From NCBI GenBank assembly GCA_008694505.1, contig VZDJ01000998.1, forward strand, positions 124,001-188,000: 64,000 bases of DNA, read 5' to 3'. Numbering within the stretch: the stretch's first letter is position 1; each line of letters starts with the position of its first letter. Under the pieces are notes generated by a model, which saw nothing but the letters and a program-made list of their open reading frames with translations, was not told the DNA's origin and did no database searches. The stretch is from Cyanoderma ruficeps. Taxonomy: Eukaryota > Chordata > Aves > Passeriformes > Timaliidae. The position numbers were made by a program, and so were the translations under genes. Shown piece by piece: positions 1 through 12,050 of this stretch.

Positions 1-1254
1 CAGTCCACACAAGGCACTCCATGGGCTGAATGTTTTTCTGTCTGTCCAGTCTATTTTTTCTTAACTCACTTACATATCACAGCTTGCTGTGGTATGAAAC
101 ATTTCACAATGCAGTAGACCCTGAGAGCAACTGGTAGATTTATTTAAAATATATTTTAGTATTCTCACACTTCCCCTAATTGATACTTTAAATATCAGGA
201 ATTCTTCCAGATGTTGAAGTGCATTCTGATCTCTCCAAGAAAAACTGAAGCCAAGAATGAGAAACATTTCTACAGCTATCAATAACTTCTACAACTATTC
301 CTTTATTGCTCCTTTCACATTTTGAGAAGTTATTGTTCCCCTCATCTCTGTGAAGCTTCCTTCATCTGATATGCTACAAATCCTTTTCCTACTCTTTTGT
401 ATACCTGCAGTAAATTAATTTGCTTTTTTTGGTGTTTATCAGAGCTCATGTTTCCTTCTAATTTTTTTCTTTTGAAGATAAATACAGTTTTATCTTTCTA
501 AAATTATTTCTGTAATTTTTGGTATAGGGGATAAAGAGATCATTACCGTCTTTTCATTAGAATGTACTTAGTCTGAGTTTGTGCTCTCTTCATATAGTCT
601 TTATCTAGTGAGCTTTATCCAGTGAGCTACCTTTTAACCAAACTCACTGTTAATTCACCTCCTGAAATATTTGTAGAAGGTTCTTTTCTGTACTTTCCCT
701 TCATAATGATGTCACCTAGGAATACACTGCAGTCATTATTATGGAAGGGGCTTTCTGCAGTTCTCTTATGTTCCATGTGTACTGCACACATGGAAACATA
801 AGTTTCCTTGAAACTCTCCTCTGGCAGTCTCTCAGGCTTGCTCCTCTGATAAATGGTAATACATATTCTCCAAAAGTGCAGAAAGTGCCTGCAGTGTGCC
901 CCTGTGCTCTGTCTTTGCCATTGCTGTATTCTCTTCTTCCAAGTCTCTCTAAAATCCCCTGAGATTTCTGTAAGTGCCACTATGTATGCAACTGTCTCAA
1001 TATCTTTCTATCTAGGCATGAAGTTTTGCTCTCTAAACACTTATTTTGATAGCATTAAGACAACTATGACTTTTAATCTGTGCTACTATATTTCCATAAG
1101 AGTGCATTGCACTGCAGTTTCATACCTTGTTATGGGTGTCCAAAAATTATTTATTTCAACAAGATTTTGGGACATACTTCTTGTGCCTAAGTTTGTAACT
1201 GATTTCTTGTATGTGACTTAAAACTAGACATTCTGGTTTTAATCCTGACAGTCT
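1..1254. other. Intron sequence, nothing recognised
   Basis: AT-rich sequence upstream of the first visible LRRC2 exon. Short open frames on both strands show no recognisable motif and no splice-site-bounded homology to the N-terminus of LRRC2, so I treat it as intron. Confidence 0.6.
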
Positions 1255-2440
1255 GGGGGCCTTCTATGATGGAGCCATGGTGGATAGGGGCAAAGCAATT
1301 GGCATCATCTACCTGGACTCATGTAAAGTGTTCAGTGCTGTCTTGCATGATATGTTTGACTCTAAATAGGGGGTCATGGATTTGATGGATAGACTGTGTG
1401 GTGGATAAAGACTTGGCTGGATGGCTGCATGCCAAGCATTGTGGCCAATGGATCAGTGACCAAGTGGAGATCAGTGATGAATGGTGTCCCTCAGGAGTAA
1501 GTGTTGGGGTGGATGCTGCTCAGCATATTTGCTTTGGCAACATGGACAGTGGGATTGAGGGCACCCTCAGCAAGTTCACTGACAACACCAAGCTGTGTGG
1601 TGCAGTCATGCTGGAGGGAAGGGATGGCACCCAGAGGGACCTTGACAGGCTTGACAGGTGGGTTAGTGCAAAACTCATGAAATCCAACAAAGTGAAATGC
1701 AAGGTCCTACACCTGGGCCGATGTGATCCCAGACATATCTATGGGCTGGGCATAGAACTGATTGAGAGCAGCCCTAAGGAGAAGGACTTGTAGGTGATAT
1801 TTGACAAAATACTAAACATGACCCAGCAATATGTGTTCACAGCCCAGAAAGCAACTGTGTCCTGGGCTGCATCAAAAGCAGGTCAAGGGAGGTGATTCTA
1901 TCCTTCTGCTCTGTTCTTGTGAGACTCTACATCCAGCTCTGGTGCCCCCAAAACAAAAACAACATTTGAGCAAGCCCAGAGGAGACCATGAAGTTGATAA
2001 GAGGACTGGAGCATCTCCCTTACAAAGACAGACTGAGAAAGTTTGGGTGGTTCAGCCTGGAGAAGAAAAAGTTGCTTGGAGATCTCATAGCAACCTTCCA
2101 TTATCTGAAGAGGAGCTACAAGGAAGGCAGAGAGAGCACCTTTGTCAGGAACTGTAGTGACAAGACAAGGGAGAATGGCTTCAAACTGAAAAAGTGTAGG
2201 TTTAGATTAGATACTAGGAAGAAATTCTTTACTGTGAGGGTGATGAGGCACTGAAATCAGTTGCTCAGAGAAGCTGTGGATGCCCCATCCCTAGAAGTGT
2301 TCAAGGTTTGCTTGTGGCTGAGGGGAGAACTTGAGCAACCTGGTCTAGTGGAAGGTGCCTCTGCCCTTGGCAATGGGGTTGGAACTAGATGATCTTCAGC
2401 ACCCCTTCCAACCCAAATAATTCTATGATTATGTGAGACT
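1255..2440 (+). mobile_element. CR1 LINE fragment, 3' half, sense
   Basis: The left part encodes broken pieces of the CR1 reverse transcriptase C-terminal region, for example the stretch around 1550-1780 about a gene product with frames lost by stops. It runs into the typical CR1 3' region and ends near 2400-2435 with the characteristic fast-ending tail (GATGATCTTCAG, then CTTCCAACCCAAATAATTC, then TATGATT). The element is 5'-truncated, as most CR1 copies are. The open frames at 1398-1793 and 1988-2254 are remnants of its coding region, not genes. Confidence 0.85.
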
Positions 2441-3339
2441 TTTGTTTTACATCTTAGTATTGTAGAGAAGAATCCCATGATTAAGTGGTAATACATGTCA
2501 AAGTTTTGTTGCTTCTTATTTGAGCTTTATAAACTTGCATGTGTTTCTCTTTCTAGGACATGATGTATTTACTTTTTCTAGGGGTACTTTACCCTGAACT
2601 TTGTGTCCTTCTTTATATCTCAGTTTTTTTCAATTGTTTACATTAGGGTTTCTATCAGAGGATGGAGATGACATAAATGAGTCTTATGTACCAGAGGATA
2701 TAGAATTCAAAGTGTGAGGTCAGATTTTTGATACAAAGGGCTCTGCAGAGCCTTATTTTGGTGTAAGGAAGGCTTGCTTCTGTTAATCAACCAGTTCTTT
2801 AATTGACTGAGCTGAAGAAAAACTCTCCTAACTAAAAGCATGAGCTTTTGACAATGCTTAATCATGTCAAATTGAATTTGCACCTGAATTTGTATGAGAA
2901 AAATATTGCCTTGGAGGTGATGTAGAAGTTACACTGAAATTGAATCTGAAATCAGTTGGCATGTGATAACTTTGACCTTTACCTTCTAAGATATTGGTGT
3001 AAAAATTAAAATAAATCATTACACTTGAACAAGAAAGGTCAGGGAAAAAGGGCACTTCTTGCCTTTTTTTTTTCCTAAAGAAAATGTTTTCATGTATCAC
3101 CAGGTACTTGGTTTTGTTTATGCATATAACTTGTTCTGTGAGAATATATTTCCTATCCTATCAAATTAAAGGGCATAATTTTTGCCCTTTTCTGTAACAG
3201 TTTGCTCAGTTTCCCCTTTTCTGTTATTCTCTGGGTGTTGCTGTTTTATAGCGAGTGAATGAAATCCTGATCACTTGAAATCTATAAGTGCATCTAGGAA
3301 ATCTTAGCATAACTCCAGGAAATGCATATTTTCTTTATA
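2441..3339. other. Intron sequence, nothing recognised
   Basis: Unique-looking AT-rich intron between a CR1 copy and a TA microsatellite. No coding or repeat feature was recognised. Confidence 0.55.
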
Positions 3340-3412
3340 CATACATATATATATATANTGCTAATGCAACATCCATATATATATATATATATGTATGTAT
3401 ATTTATATAGAC
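3340..3412. repeat. TA/CATA microsatellite with one undetermined base
   Basis: Two runs of alternating TA with CATA and TGTA edges (about 3341-3357 and 3375-3401) flank a short unique stretch. The single N at 3358 sits at the edge of the first run, as expected where reads disagree in a dinucleotide repeat. The repeat lies about 120 bp before an LRRC2 acceptor site. Confidence 0.9.
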
Positions 3413-3533
3413 CATACCTCAGATGAATAATTATATTTTGTTAACTACTTCTGCAAACATAGATTAAGCTTTAGAACTTGCCTGCCATATTTTTAAAGTT
3501 GATTCACATAAATTTTTGTTGGCACTATTTCAG

Positions 3534-3744
3534 GATAAAACAGGAATGGAATTTGATACTAGAGTGTCGTAAGAAAGGTATTCCTCAATCAAAATACCTC
3601 AAGAATGGCTTTGTAGACATCAATGAGAAGAACCTGGACATTCATGGAAAGACTCCTCAGCGCAAGAAAAGTCATGCCTTGTCAGATGGAGTAAATAAAG
3701 AACAAAACAAGTTTATTTTTCAGCTTTCTGGAGAGCAGTGGACG
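3534..3744 (+). CDS. LRRC2: LRRC2 coding exon, pre-LRR N-terminal region
   Basis: The exon is 211 bp. It starts after a TTTCAG acceptor (AG at 3532-3533) with the third base of a split codon and ends after ACG at 3744, followed by a GTAAAT donor, phase 0. It encodes 70 complete residues beginning I-K-Q-E-W-N and ending S-G-E-Q-W-T. The C-R-K-K-G-I-P motif and the F-x-L-S-G-E-x-W ending are shared with vertebrate LRRC2. The segment is basic and polar and precedes the leucine-rich repeats; no membrane segment is visible. The open frame itself continues past both splice sites (ATG at 3478, stop after 3807), but the extensions have no family similarity and are intron. The start codon of the protein is not here. 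Confidence 0.93.
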
Positions 3745-6291
3745 GTAAATATAATGGAAAATATGTTTCTGTTGGTGAAGAGTCTGGGTGTCTTAGACCA
3801 TATCTTTTAATCTCTCCCTTTTTTATGGCCAATGCACATGAAATTGATGCTTTTTCACAGTGTTAGAAGTGACCAAAGTATTTTCTACCTCAGTCTAAAC
3901 TAGTTTAGTTTTCAGGTATGTATATTTTAAGTTCTCTGCTGACACATGTAATTTATCCCTCTCAAAAACTTTGATATGGGCAATAATATTGCAATAAGGT
4001 ATCTTTCTTTAAAATTCCCTAATGGGCGAAGGGAGATGAAAATAATATTTCTTGGCTTATTGCTGTCTTTTACTAATCAGAGATCTGTATTCTTGCTCTA
4101 ATGGTATGATAACACTTTCTCAAGCTCTGCTTAATTTAAAACTAATACTAGCATCAATCCACAAGGATCTTACTGAAAAAAAATGCACCTGACTTGCTGA
4201 TATGTTTGATGTGAAATAGTGGTTTGCAGGTAAGATGTGAATTTGTGCTGGTTTGAAATTGAACAAGTGGTGGGGTAGAGCTGGTCTGAAGCTTTCTGGA
4301 GTTCTAAAAGATTCAATTGAAATGTATTTGGAGAGACATCACTTTCTGATGTGAAATTAAAATTTTGAATTTCTTGTAGTGTTTTCACTCCAAAAAATAT
4401 GTCCAAGCATTGATAAAAAAGCTAGAATTATTTTTTGATTGACCTGAAGTGTAACTTTATCCTAGATTTGATCTTGAATCTGATGGTGTTTTCTTTTTCA
4501 GTTTTCATTTTTTTTCCCTTGCTTTAATTTCCTTCTGAATAAATACAAAATATTTGAAATTTCTGGAGTATAGAAAATTCTGGTTCCCATTCAGCTCTAC
4601 TAAGGAGACTCTTCAACTTATGCCAGTCATAGATCTGGTAGGAATGGTTTCTGGGGACCTATCATATCTTTTCATTCAAGAACTTAGGATTTTGATGTTT
4701 AAGATGTGTAGTCAAATACTGCATCCTTTTGGGTATTGTAAACCTTAGTTTAGAGGTACTTTAGGAAAAAAAAAAGAGATTACAGCTCCTTAGACACTGA
4801 TATAGTAGCAACTGCAAATATCCTTAATGTATCAGGGTGCAGAGTGTTGCATAATTAAACTTTTCTGTCGCTTATTCTCTTTTGCCAAACCATTAAAATT
4901 TTGCATAAATTAGGCTTTACATTAGGAGGCAAAATCAAACACGTGTTTTGTTCTGTGTTCCAGAATATTTAATTTTGATTTGATGTTCTGAAAAATCCCA
5001 TTTGATGTTCTGAAAAATCCCATTCAAGAGAAATTTGTGTACTCTTCCCTACATTATACCATCTTGAGCAGTACATTACTAACCACCATGGGTTTTGATA
5101 TCATCTTATCAGATACTCAGTGTGTCCATTTCAAAGAGCCATCAAGTCTCATTGTCCATCTCTAGCCTAACTAAAGTGGGTTTCCTATTTCAACAACAAA
5201 CTCTGTGATAGTTCAGATGTCTGCAGACAAAGATACAATCACAGCTGATTTAGAGATGAATACTCCTTCAAAATTGAAATGTCACTTTCTAGAACTGACA
5301 ATTATTTTAAAATAGTGAAAATTCATTTAAAAAAGTTCTGAAAGAAGTGTACATCCACTTACTGCAGAAATTTTGTAAGGTTTTTATCTGTTATACAAAT
5401 CATACCACTTATTTTGCTTTTTAAAATCTGAACTGATGCTTCTGAACCAAAGACAGAATCAGACAGAATCAGTCTTTTTTCCCCCCTATTACTTTCTCAC
5501 AAGAAGAAAGTATTCACATTTAAACAAAATGAATTTTCAGACTTTAAAATCAATGGTGCACAGTCTGGCAATCTGCACATGAATAAAATTTGTGGACATA
5601 TGACAGTTTTGTCAGAGAAGGCTGTATGTTGTGTAGCTGGGAGCTATGGTGTCAATTGTGGTTTAGGATTTTTTGATGTGTTCGGCACACAAATATATCT
5701 ACGAGTTGAAAGTTTTGGTGATTAAGCACTCAGGGACTTGGAGAAGTCAGAGTTGGGATTACCTGTGCAGATTTATGGGCACATAACCAGCTGGATTTGC
5801 TGTTCACTGGCCACTTACCATTGGCAGCAGCAAACAGTACAGTCCTGTAAAGTATCCATTTGGGGATGAGCTGCTGAATTTTCTATCTTCCTTTTAGCTG
5901 ATAAGTATTTCTATTAGGTTTCCCCTTTTCTCTCATCAATGAAGCAGTAATATATCCTCTAGACAGTTGATAGCTAAATCTGAGTAGGTTGTTGGTGTGA
6001 CTTAGGGGTTTAATTTTGAGAACAAGGCTTGCTTCTGAGCTATACCATTTCTTTTTATGGATGCCGGGAAGCTAAGTCTCACAGAGGAGTAATCCCCAGC
6101 ATAGGGATGTGGCTTTAACACATCCTTTTCATACGTCTCAATGTCAAGAGTGCCCAGGCTGTCTAGATGGTAAAAATGTAGCCTTGTTAGAAAGAAACTG
6201 CTGCTTTGTGTTCCATATTCATATAACATCTGGCTTACTGATTCTGCACAGTTGAGTAGGAGGTTAAAAAGGCATTTTGTAAAACACTCTA
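3745..6291. other. LRRC2 intron, no gene recognised
   Basis: AT-rich intron sequence without a recognised gene or interspersed repeat. It contains a 22-bp exact tandem duplication, listed separately. Open frames at 4170-4406 and 4554-4748 have no recognisable motif. Confidence 0.6.
4981..5024. repeat. Exact 22-bp tandem duplication
   Basis: Positions 4981-5002 are repeated without change at 5003-5024; the unit starts TGATGTTCTG and ends CCCATT. Exact identity of the two units suggests a recent duplication or a strain-level polymorphism. Confidence 0.95.
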
Positions 6292-6500
6292 TGATGGAAT
6301 CATAGAATTGTTTAGGCTGGAGAAGACCCTTAATTTCACTGAGACAAACCATTAACCTAGCAGTTGATGGATGTAGTCAATGCCTTTGGTCATGCTTCAG
6401 CAGAAGCACCATGAGGCTATCTGGCACCCAGAGAACATGGTCTCTCCTTATCTCTGAGGATACCCTGCATAGCCAGAGTGCTTGTGGACAGGTAACAATA
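6292..6500 (-). mobile_element. CR1 LINE 3' fragment, antisense
   Basis: Begins with the reverse complement of the CR1 3' tail (GGAATCATAGAATTG, then TTTAGGCTGGAGAAGACC), followed by diverged CR1 3' UTR-like text. The inner boundary near 6500 is uncertain because the copy decays into unrecognised sequence. Confidence 0.7.
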
Positions 6501-7671
6501 TTCACCCAGCCACAAGAGTTTGGCATAGCTTGGGTAAATATTTTTAAAATAATCTGGGAAAAGCTTTTTTGAAAATAGCGTCAGACCTTCTTATGAGAAC
6601 ATTAGTAAAGGTGAAAATCAGAGCAGATCTCATATTTTGAATTTCTAATAGGTATTCCGACCTTTGAGACCTTGTGCCACTTTTTTTCCACCTCTCAAAT
6701 ATAATTGATATGATAATATATTTTCATTAGGTGGAGAACCACTATTCCCTGTACTTGTAATTATTTTAAAACATCTGAGAAAAAATAAAGCTCTTTGACA
6801 GCAACAAGATAGTGAGAGAAAAAAGGCTAATAATTCTGTAATAATTAGCCTTTAACACTTTTTGGTATATTTCTACTTTAAATGTTCATGACTATGGACC
6901 TCCTTACAGGCATGTCTTTCTGTGAAGAAGATGAACAGAGTGAGTGATTTACGGATTTAAAGCCAAGGAATTATGACACAGTGTTAAAGTAGACAAGGGA
7001 GCAGTACGGTTTGTGCTTTTAACAAAGCTAGAGTGACAGTAAGATCAGTGAAAAGAGACTGGAAATAAGAATCAAGTACAAATCAGGTTTTCTTAGAAGC
7101 AAGAATAATATGATATAGCTAGCACTGGGCATGCCTTGCTAGGGATAAGTACAGAAATCTATTTTAATGCCAGAAAAACAAAAGGAGAAAATGTTAGACT
7201 TCAGCAGCAAATGACACACTATAGTATTCTGTGTAGCTGACATGAAAGTAAAAAGCTCACACAAAAAATACTAGGTTAGAACAAGTAGGCACAAAGTAGT
7301 AGCTAAAGAGACTAGAACTTAATTTTACTGTATGTGAATTCTGAAAAAAAAATTGTATTCTGTTTATGCAGCTCCGTATTTCCTTGTGGGTCAACAGCAC
7401 CGTAAGTAGTCTTTGTGCTTGAAGAACAAGTACTCAGCAAGTCCCTCTGACTCTGAAAGACATTTTGTAACTTGAGTTCTGGTTTAGCCATGCCTGTCCA
7501 TGCAGTTAGCTTCAGCCTGTGGGCAGTGGTTGATAACTACATTTGTAAGATAGTCTTACCTGTGTCTGTCAAAGCTCCATCTGGCTGGGGCAGTTTGACA
7601 AGTTTGACAACTCAAGTTTACCCTTGAGGTTCAGGGGTTCCTGTCTCCCTTTTACATACCAGACAAATATT
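6501..7671. other. LRRC2 intron, nothing recognised
   Basis: AT-rich intron between two CR1 tails. No gene, LTR or tandem repeat was recognised. Confidence 0.55.
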
Positions 7672-7905
7672 TGAAGCTGGACATTACAGAAAAGTTCTTC
7701 ACAGAAAGAGTGATTGAGCATTAGAATGTGTTGCCCAGGGAGCTGTTGGAATCACTGTCCCTGGAGGAGTTTATGAAAAGAGTGGATGTGGCACTTGGTG
7801 CCATGGTTTGACAAGGTGGTGTTCGGTCATAGGTTGGATTTGATGATCTCAAAGGTCTTTTCCAAGTTAGTTAATTCTGTGATTCTGTGGTTCTGTGATT
7901 CAAGT
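7672..7905 (+). mobile_element. CR1 LINE 3' fragment, sense
   Basis: About 230 bp of CR1 3' region. It has the AAGTTCTTCACAGAAAGAG block near 7690, the GGTTGGATTTGATGATCTCA block near 7834, and a terminal run of GATTCTGTG-like repeats at about 7876-7902. This is the usual 3' end of avian CR1. Confidence 0.9.
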
Positions 7906-9104
7906 GTCTTTGTCCCATTGGTGTGCATTTCTGCCAGCTGGGGACAGTACTGAATCAGTATTTGCAGTCAGGAAACAAAAGAGCATACAATAAAAAAAGG
8001 GCTGGTATTATAATAATAGAATCACAATTTGATATTGTGAATGAAATCAGACAGGTTTTCTCTTCTTTTTCTCTTTTAATAAAAACGGGGTAGAATCCAG
8101 TTGTATTGTCCCAGCAGTGAATCTCCTAAATATTCCTGTGTTTGCAAAACACTTGGGACTTTGAAAGCATGAGAATGGTGTTTTGTGACAGAAGTAATTT
8201 CAGATTCCCAAGGTATGTTTCAGAAAAATAAAAATATTTATTTGAGAGTTTTACAGGCAAACACACTGTGAAATATATATGTGTGTGAATATATATATAT
8301 ATAATGGACCTTTGAATTGTGTGTTTGAATTGGATGCCTAGGGAGAAAAAAAAGCAGAATTGATGCAACACTTGAAAACCTCTGTACACACAAGCATGTA
8401 TCTACTCAATAAAATTAGTTCTTCAGAGAAACAGCACTATTAGAACTAGAAACTGAGGCAAAATAATGCCATGAATATTCATATGAATGTTTAAATTAAA
8501 TCACTTTAACTCTGTTTTTCCCCTCTGAGTGTTTACTTTCTGCTGTTAATTAATGAATGTTTATTCTCTATCGAATCAGTGAATTTTAAATGTTTTACAC
8601 AAAATATTCAGGATAAACAAATTTTTTAATGTTGTCATATCAATATTGGCAAAAGAAAGCTGATGAAGCTCCTCAAATATGGAGTAGGACTGTTCTTGCC
8701 TATGCTGCTTTACCTAAGCAGAGGATTTGTATGCATACCTGCTTAAAAAACTTTAATGTCAGATGTGCAAGTAAATGAGTGGTGGTAACATTCTTTACTC
8801 ATAAATCATGATTTTCTTGCATTTAATCTCCTCACAGAACAAGGCAGCAAATTACTGTATTTGTATTTATTCTCACAGTTTTACTGTCTAACATAATATG
8901 TAACATAATTTATTGTCTAACATAATATGTTCTCAGTGAAACTGAGAACAGAAAATTTCAATTTGTTATTCCCAACTGTTTCTCACAGTGATGGGTTTAT
9001 TTCCTACAAAGGGCCAAGAAGCATTGCTGCATTGAATGGACAGGGAAAATCTGCCTCGTGCTTATGCATATCCCAGAGATCTTCCCAGAGATTCCCCACA
9101 AAAA
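7906..9104. other. LRRC2 intron with short TA/TG runs
   Basis: Intron without a recognised gene. Contains an alternating TA/TG run at about 8272-8302 and a short direct repeat of GTCTAACATAATATGT at about 8886-8930. Confidence 0.6.
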
Positions 9105-9105
9105 A

Positions 9106-9165
9106 ACCAAACCAAACCAAACCAAACCAAACCAAACCAAACCAAACCAAACCAAACCAAACCAA
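9106..9165. repeat. (AACCA)n pentanucleotide microsatellite
   Basis: About twelve uninterrupted AACCA units, followed by degenerate CCCAAA and A-rich sequence to about 9212. It opens several spurious frames on both strands (Thr-Lys-Pro-Asn-Gln cycles forward, Trp-Phe-Gly-Leu-Val cycles reverse), which are not genes. Confidence 0.97.
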
Positions 9166-9269
9166 CCCAAACCCAAACCAAAACAACAACAAAAAAAAAC
9201 CCACACAAAAAACTCCCACAGTCATGACCACTTTTATTATTAAATGTTGTCCCACAACATACTACATTT

Positions 9270-9345
9270 CATAGAATCATAGAATCAGTAGGGTTTGAAA
9301 AGACATCTAAGATCATTGAGTGCAGCCATCAACCCATGGAATGCC
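9270..9345 (-). mobile_element. CR1 LINE 3' end, antisense, short
   Basis: The reverse complement of the CR1 terminal repeat (CATAGAATCATAGAATCA) is followed by about 60 bp of the diverged CR1 3' region. It lies 65-100 bp beyond the (AACCA)n and A-rich run. Confidence 0.8.
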
Positions 9346-9857
9346 TATGGAATATTTAGCCTGGTGGCACTGCCAAGATGCAACCCCTCTTTGCTTCTGG
9401 GCTCCAGTTGGTCAGGAGCTGGGGTGCAAGAAGCATGGAAGAGGCTAAGGGCAGGGTTTCTGCTTAGCCCATAGAAGAGGAGCATGGGGGCTCTCCTGCT
9501 CTGCCTGTCGGCATGGGCTTTGCCTGCACTCCTTCTTCTCTCAAGAAGCAACAGGCACAAGTGAGTATGGTTGGCAAATCATCCTGTCTTACTTACATGC
9601 CCCCAACAAAGCCCCCCATGCTGGTCCCTTGGGACTATGTTGTCCCACCACAGTTGTAAATGCTCATGGTTGAAAAGAATGACAAAAATCAGAGTCCAAA
9701 AAACTTCATGAAGTTTTATCAGTAAATTACTGTTACAATTCAATACTAAATTCCTCTGCCCAAATAAAGGTGCAAATGAGACTAAATGCTGGTACAAGAG
9801 GACCAATTTTACTCTGTGTGCCAACTTCATTAAGATTACAGGGAAAAAAGAGAGAGG
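9346..9857. other. Unassigned intron segment before an LTR
   Basis: About 0.5 kb of mixed composition between a CR1 tail and an LTR. It may be further CR1 or retroviral sequence too decayed to name; open frames at 9345-9560 and 9579-9830 show nothing recognisable. Confidence 0.4.
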
Positions 9858-10500
9858 TGGCCCTGAGGCTGACTTTATGATGCCTGTATCCCCAGTTGTC
9901 TGTTCTGTTTATGCTGGATATTAAGTTCTGCACCTTTAAGACTGGTTCTGAGAGCAAAGGGGTGGAAGGAAAAGCATGGAGTTTGTTCTCAGAATCTGCA
10001 CTTGCTCCCCTCCATTCCTTCTCACAGGCGGTGTTGTCTGCAGCACTGACAGTATGGAGAGAGCTCCCCTTTGCTTTTAGTTAGTTTTTAGCTAGCTGAG
10101 GCAGAGAAGTTCAAAAGGCTGTGGCTCTTCTTTTTCTTGGAACTGTTCAGCCCTGGTCTGGACTGAAAACCCAGAAAACACTGGGAGCTCACACCAGTGG
10201 CCCACTGGGGCCCAGGACATGCCATTTTCCAGTGCACGAGGGATTGATAAGAGACTGAGCAAGCCAAGCTGTACCCCATGACAAGGACTTTCTGAATTTG
10301 CCATCTCTTCAGGACAGTGAGAGGTTTTATTGTTTAATATAATTCATTTTTTATGCTGGTGAACTTTTCTGGTTAAATAATCAGGTTTTTTCCATTTTTC
10401 TGCAAGGAAACCTTTTCCCAGTCTGGCAGGGGGAGGGGCTCCTTGAATTTGCTTTCTAGAGGGACTCCTTTGGAAGTTTCCTCCCAAATTTGCCAGGACA
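9858..10500 (+). mobile_element. LTR of an endogenous retrovirus (TGTCCTGG...CCAGGACA family)
   Basis: It aligns by eye along its length with the LTR at 39032-39690. Shared blocks include GTCTGTTCTGTTTATG, CACCTTTAAGACTGGTTC or close variants, TTTTAGTTAGTTTTTAGC and CAGTGAGAGGTTTT. The right end is CCAGGACA; the left end is altered relative to the expected TGTCCTGG. GGTGG occurs at 9856-9860 and again at 10501-10505, which may be a 5-bp target duplication if the first bases of the LTR were lost. Orientation is taken as + because the related copy has AATAAA on that strand. A solo LTR is the simplest reading, although retroviral coding remnants lie immediately to the right on the other strand. 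Confidence 0.75.
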
Positions 10501-10647
10501 GGTGGAGAGGATGGAGAGAGAGATACAGAGACAGAGGAGGTAGAACAAGCAGAAGACAGTTACCAGTGAGTGCTTGTTTAAAGTATATACCGCAAATGTC
10601 ATTAAGCCTTTCCTTACACCCCTTGTTGCTTAAATTTTGATGGGTGG

Positions 10648-10884
10648 TCATAGTCTTTGATCATAGCCTTCATCCATGGTAGTGATGTGAACACACCAAA
10701 CAGAGGGAGAAAATGAGGATGAAGCAGAAGAGATAATGCAATAAATCATGTATGAAACAACTGCCATTCCAATCATCTGGAAAATCCAGTTAACAACACC
10801 ATTCCAAACTGCAGTAACCATGAGTCCCATCCTACAAGTTCTAATGATCACGGTGTAGACATCAACCAGGAGCTGGGGCTCCAA
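10648..10884 (-). pseudogene. Env transmembrane-like remnant (tentative)
   Basis: A 78-codon minus-strand frame contains a hydrophobic stretch (about residues 28-58, ending in S-A-S-S-S-F) compatible with a membrane-spanning segment, followed by a short polar tail. In minus-strand order it lies after the reverse transcriptase remnant and before the LTR, where the end of env is expected. No specific env motif is visible, so this is inference from position and hydrophobicity. Confidence 0.3.
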
Positions 10885-11590
10885 CCATTAAACCAGTCAT
10901 TTTCCTCCATGGATTGAAACAATTCTGTAGTTTAACCAGTAGTTTCTTTCATCTTAACTCATACTTCCTTAATGGAAGTAGAGGCCTAATGAATGGTAAT
11001 ATAACATTCTGTGCTGGTTATATTTAACATTCCACATACATCTTGTTCTTTAAGTAATTGATTTTGTAAAGTCTTTTTTTGATACTTCTTGGAGTTGCAA
11101 TTTTATTTCTCCAGAGGCATATTTTGTTAAATTGCTTGATGTATGCATTTGCTGTGTGATGTTTTCTACTGCCTGTTGATGTGATCTGATAACTATATAA
11201 GAGGTATCTTAAATCTCAAGGCTAATCTAAATGGCACAAGACAGTTCCTCATCTTGCAAATCCAGGTGTCATTATAGTCCCTCAAATATATTTAGGGAGA
11301 CGATGGGAGCAAAATGATCTTTAACAGGTAGTGGGTATGAGGGATTCCACAAATACTGCCTGTTGGATATGGGTCCACTGCATCATGAATTCCAGGAACT
11401 AGGCCCAATGTCAAGCCACAGGGTGAAAAAGTCCCAAGTTAGGCCTGTGAGGTATGTGCTTGGGGGTGGTAACATCCCTCAGTGCTTTGTCAAAGGGTAC
11501 CATACTGGAATAGAAGTGCAGACATGACAGACTATGGGCAGAGCTTCTCATGTGGCCTTGCTCCTTTTTTATTTGTGGCACAACTACTTT

Positions 11591-12050
11591 CTACAGTGAG
11601 GTTAATGTCTCAGCAGGGACACAAACAGCACCTCCCTTCCCAAGATTTTTTTCTGCTGAAGCAGGGCACTGAATTTTGTTCTCTGGGATCTTTAACCCTA
11701 CACCTTCAAGATGCTCAATAATATAGTTTTGAATATTTCCCACTTTATCTGTGTCTGGACCCCCAATTAATACATCATCAATGTATTGGTAGGTCCTTAT
11801 CTCTTCATCTACTGAATTGTAGATAATTTTTGGGCTAGGGTAGAATGTGCTAGCATGGAGAAATCCTAATACCCCTGCATCTCCTTCCATGTGAAAGCAA
11901 AACAATTCCAATGCCTCTCTTGAAATGGAAGCATAAAGTACATATCTTTCACATTGGTGGTAGCTAAACTTGGATGAGCTTCTGTATTATGGCACTTAGC
12001 TCAGCAATATTAGGCACTGCTGCTGTTAAAGGTGCACTATTAGCATTTAA
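11591..12050 (-). pseudogene. Retroviral reverse transcriptase fragment
   Basis: The minus-strand frame at 11591-11911 contains the RT active-site signature Y-I-D-D followed by V-L-I-G-G, and then an N-K-I-Q-C-P-A stretch of the kind that follows it in gammaretrovirus-like and ERVL-like polymerases. Upstream, about 12000-11880, the same frame reads a K-D-M-Y-F-M-L-P-F segment and F-A-F-T-W, equivalent to the region around the first catalytic Asp. The segment between F-A-F-T-W and the Y-I-D-D box is shorter and altered compared with an intact RT. The frame ends without connection to RNase H or integrase. This is a dead remnant. Class I versus ERVL-type assignment cannot be made by eye. Confidence 0.8.

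Noticed and set aside
1..3533. Possible LRRC2 start exon within the window
   Set aside because: No frame resembling the N-terminus with flanking splice donor was found, so the 5' exon is placed outside.
5455..5480. Short GACAGAATCA direct repeat
   Set aside because: Only about two 10-bp units; too small to interpret.
8927..9274. Several overlapping open frames with Thr-Lys-Pro-Asn-Gln or Trp-Phe-Gly-Leu-Val repeats
   Set aside because: They are produced by the (AACCA)n microsatellite being open in all frames.
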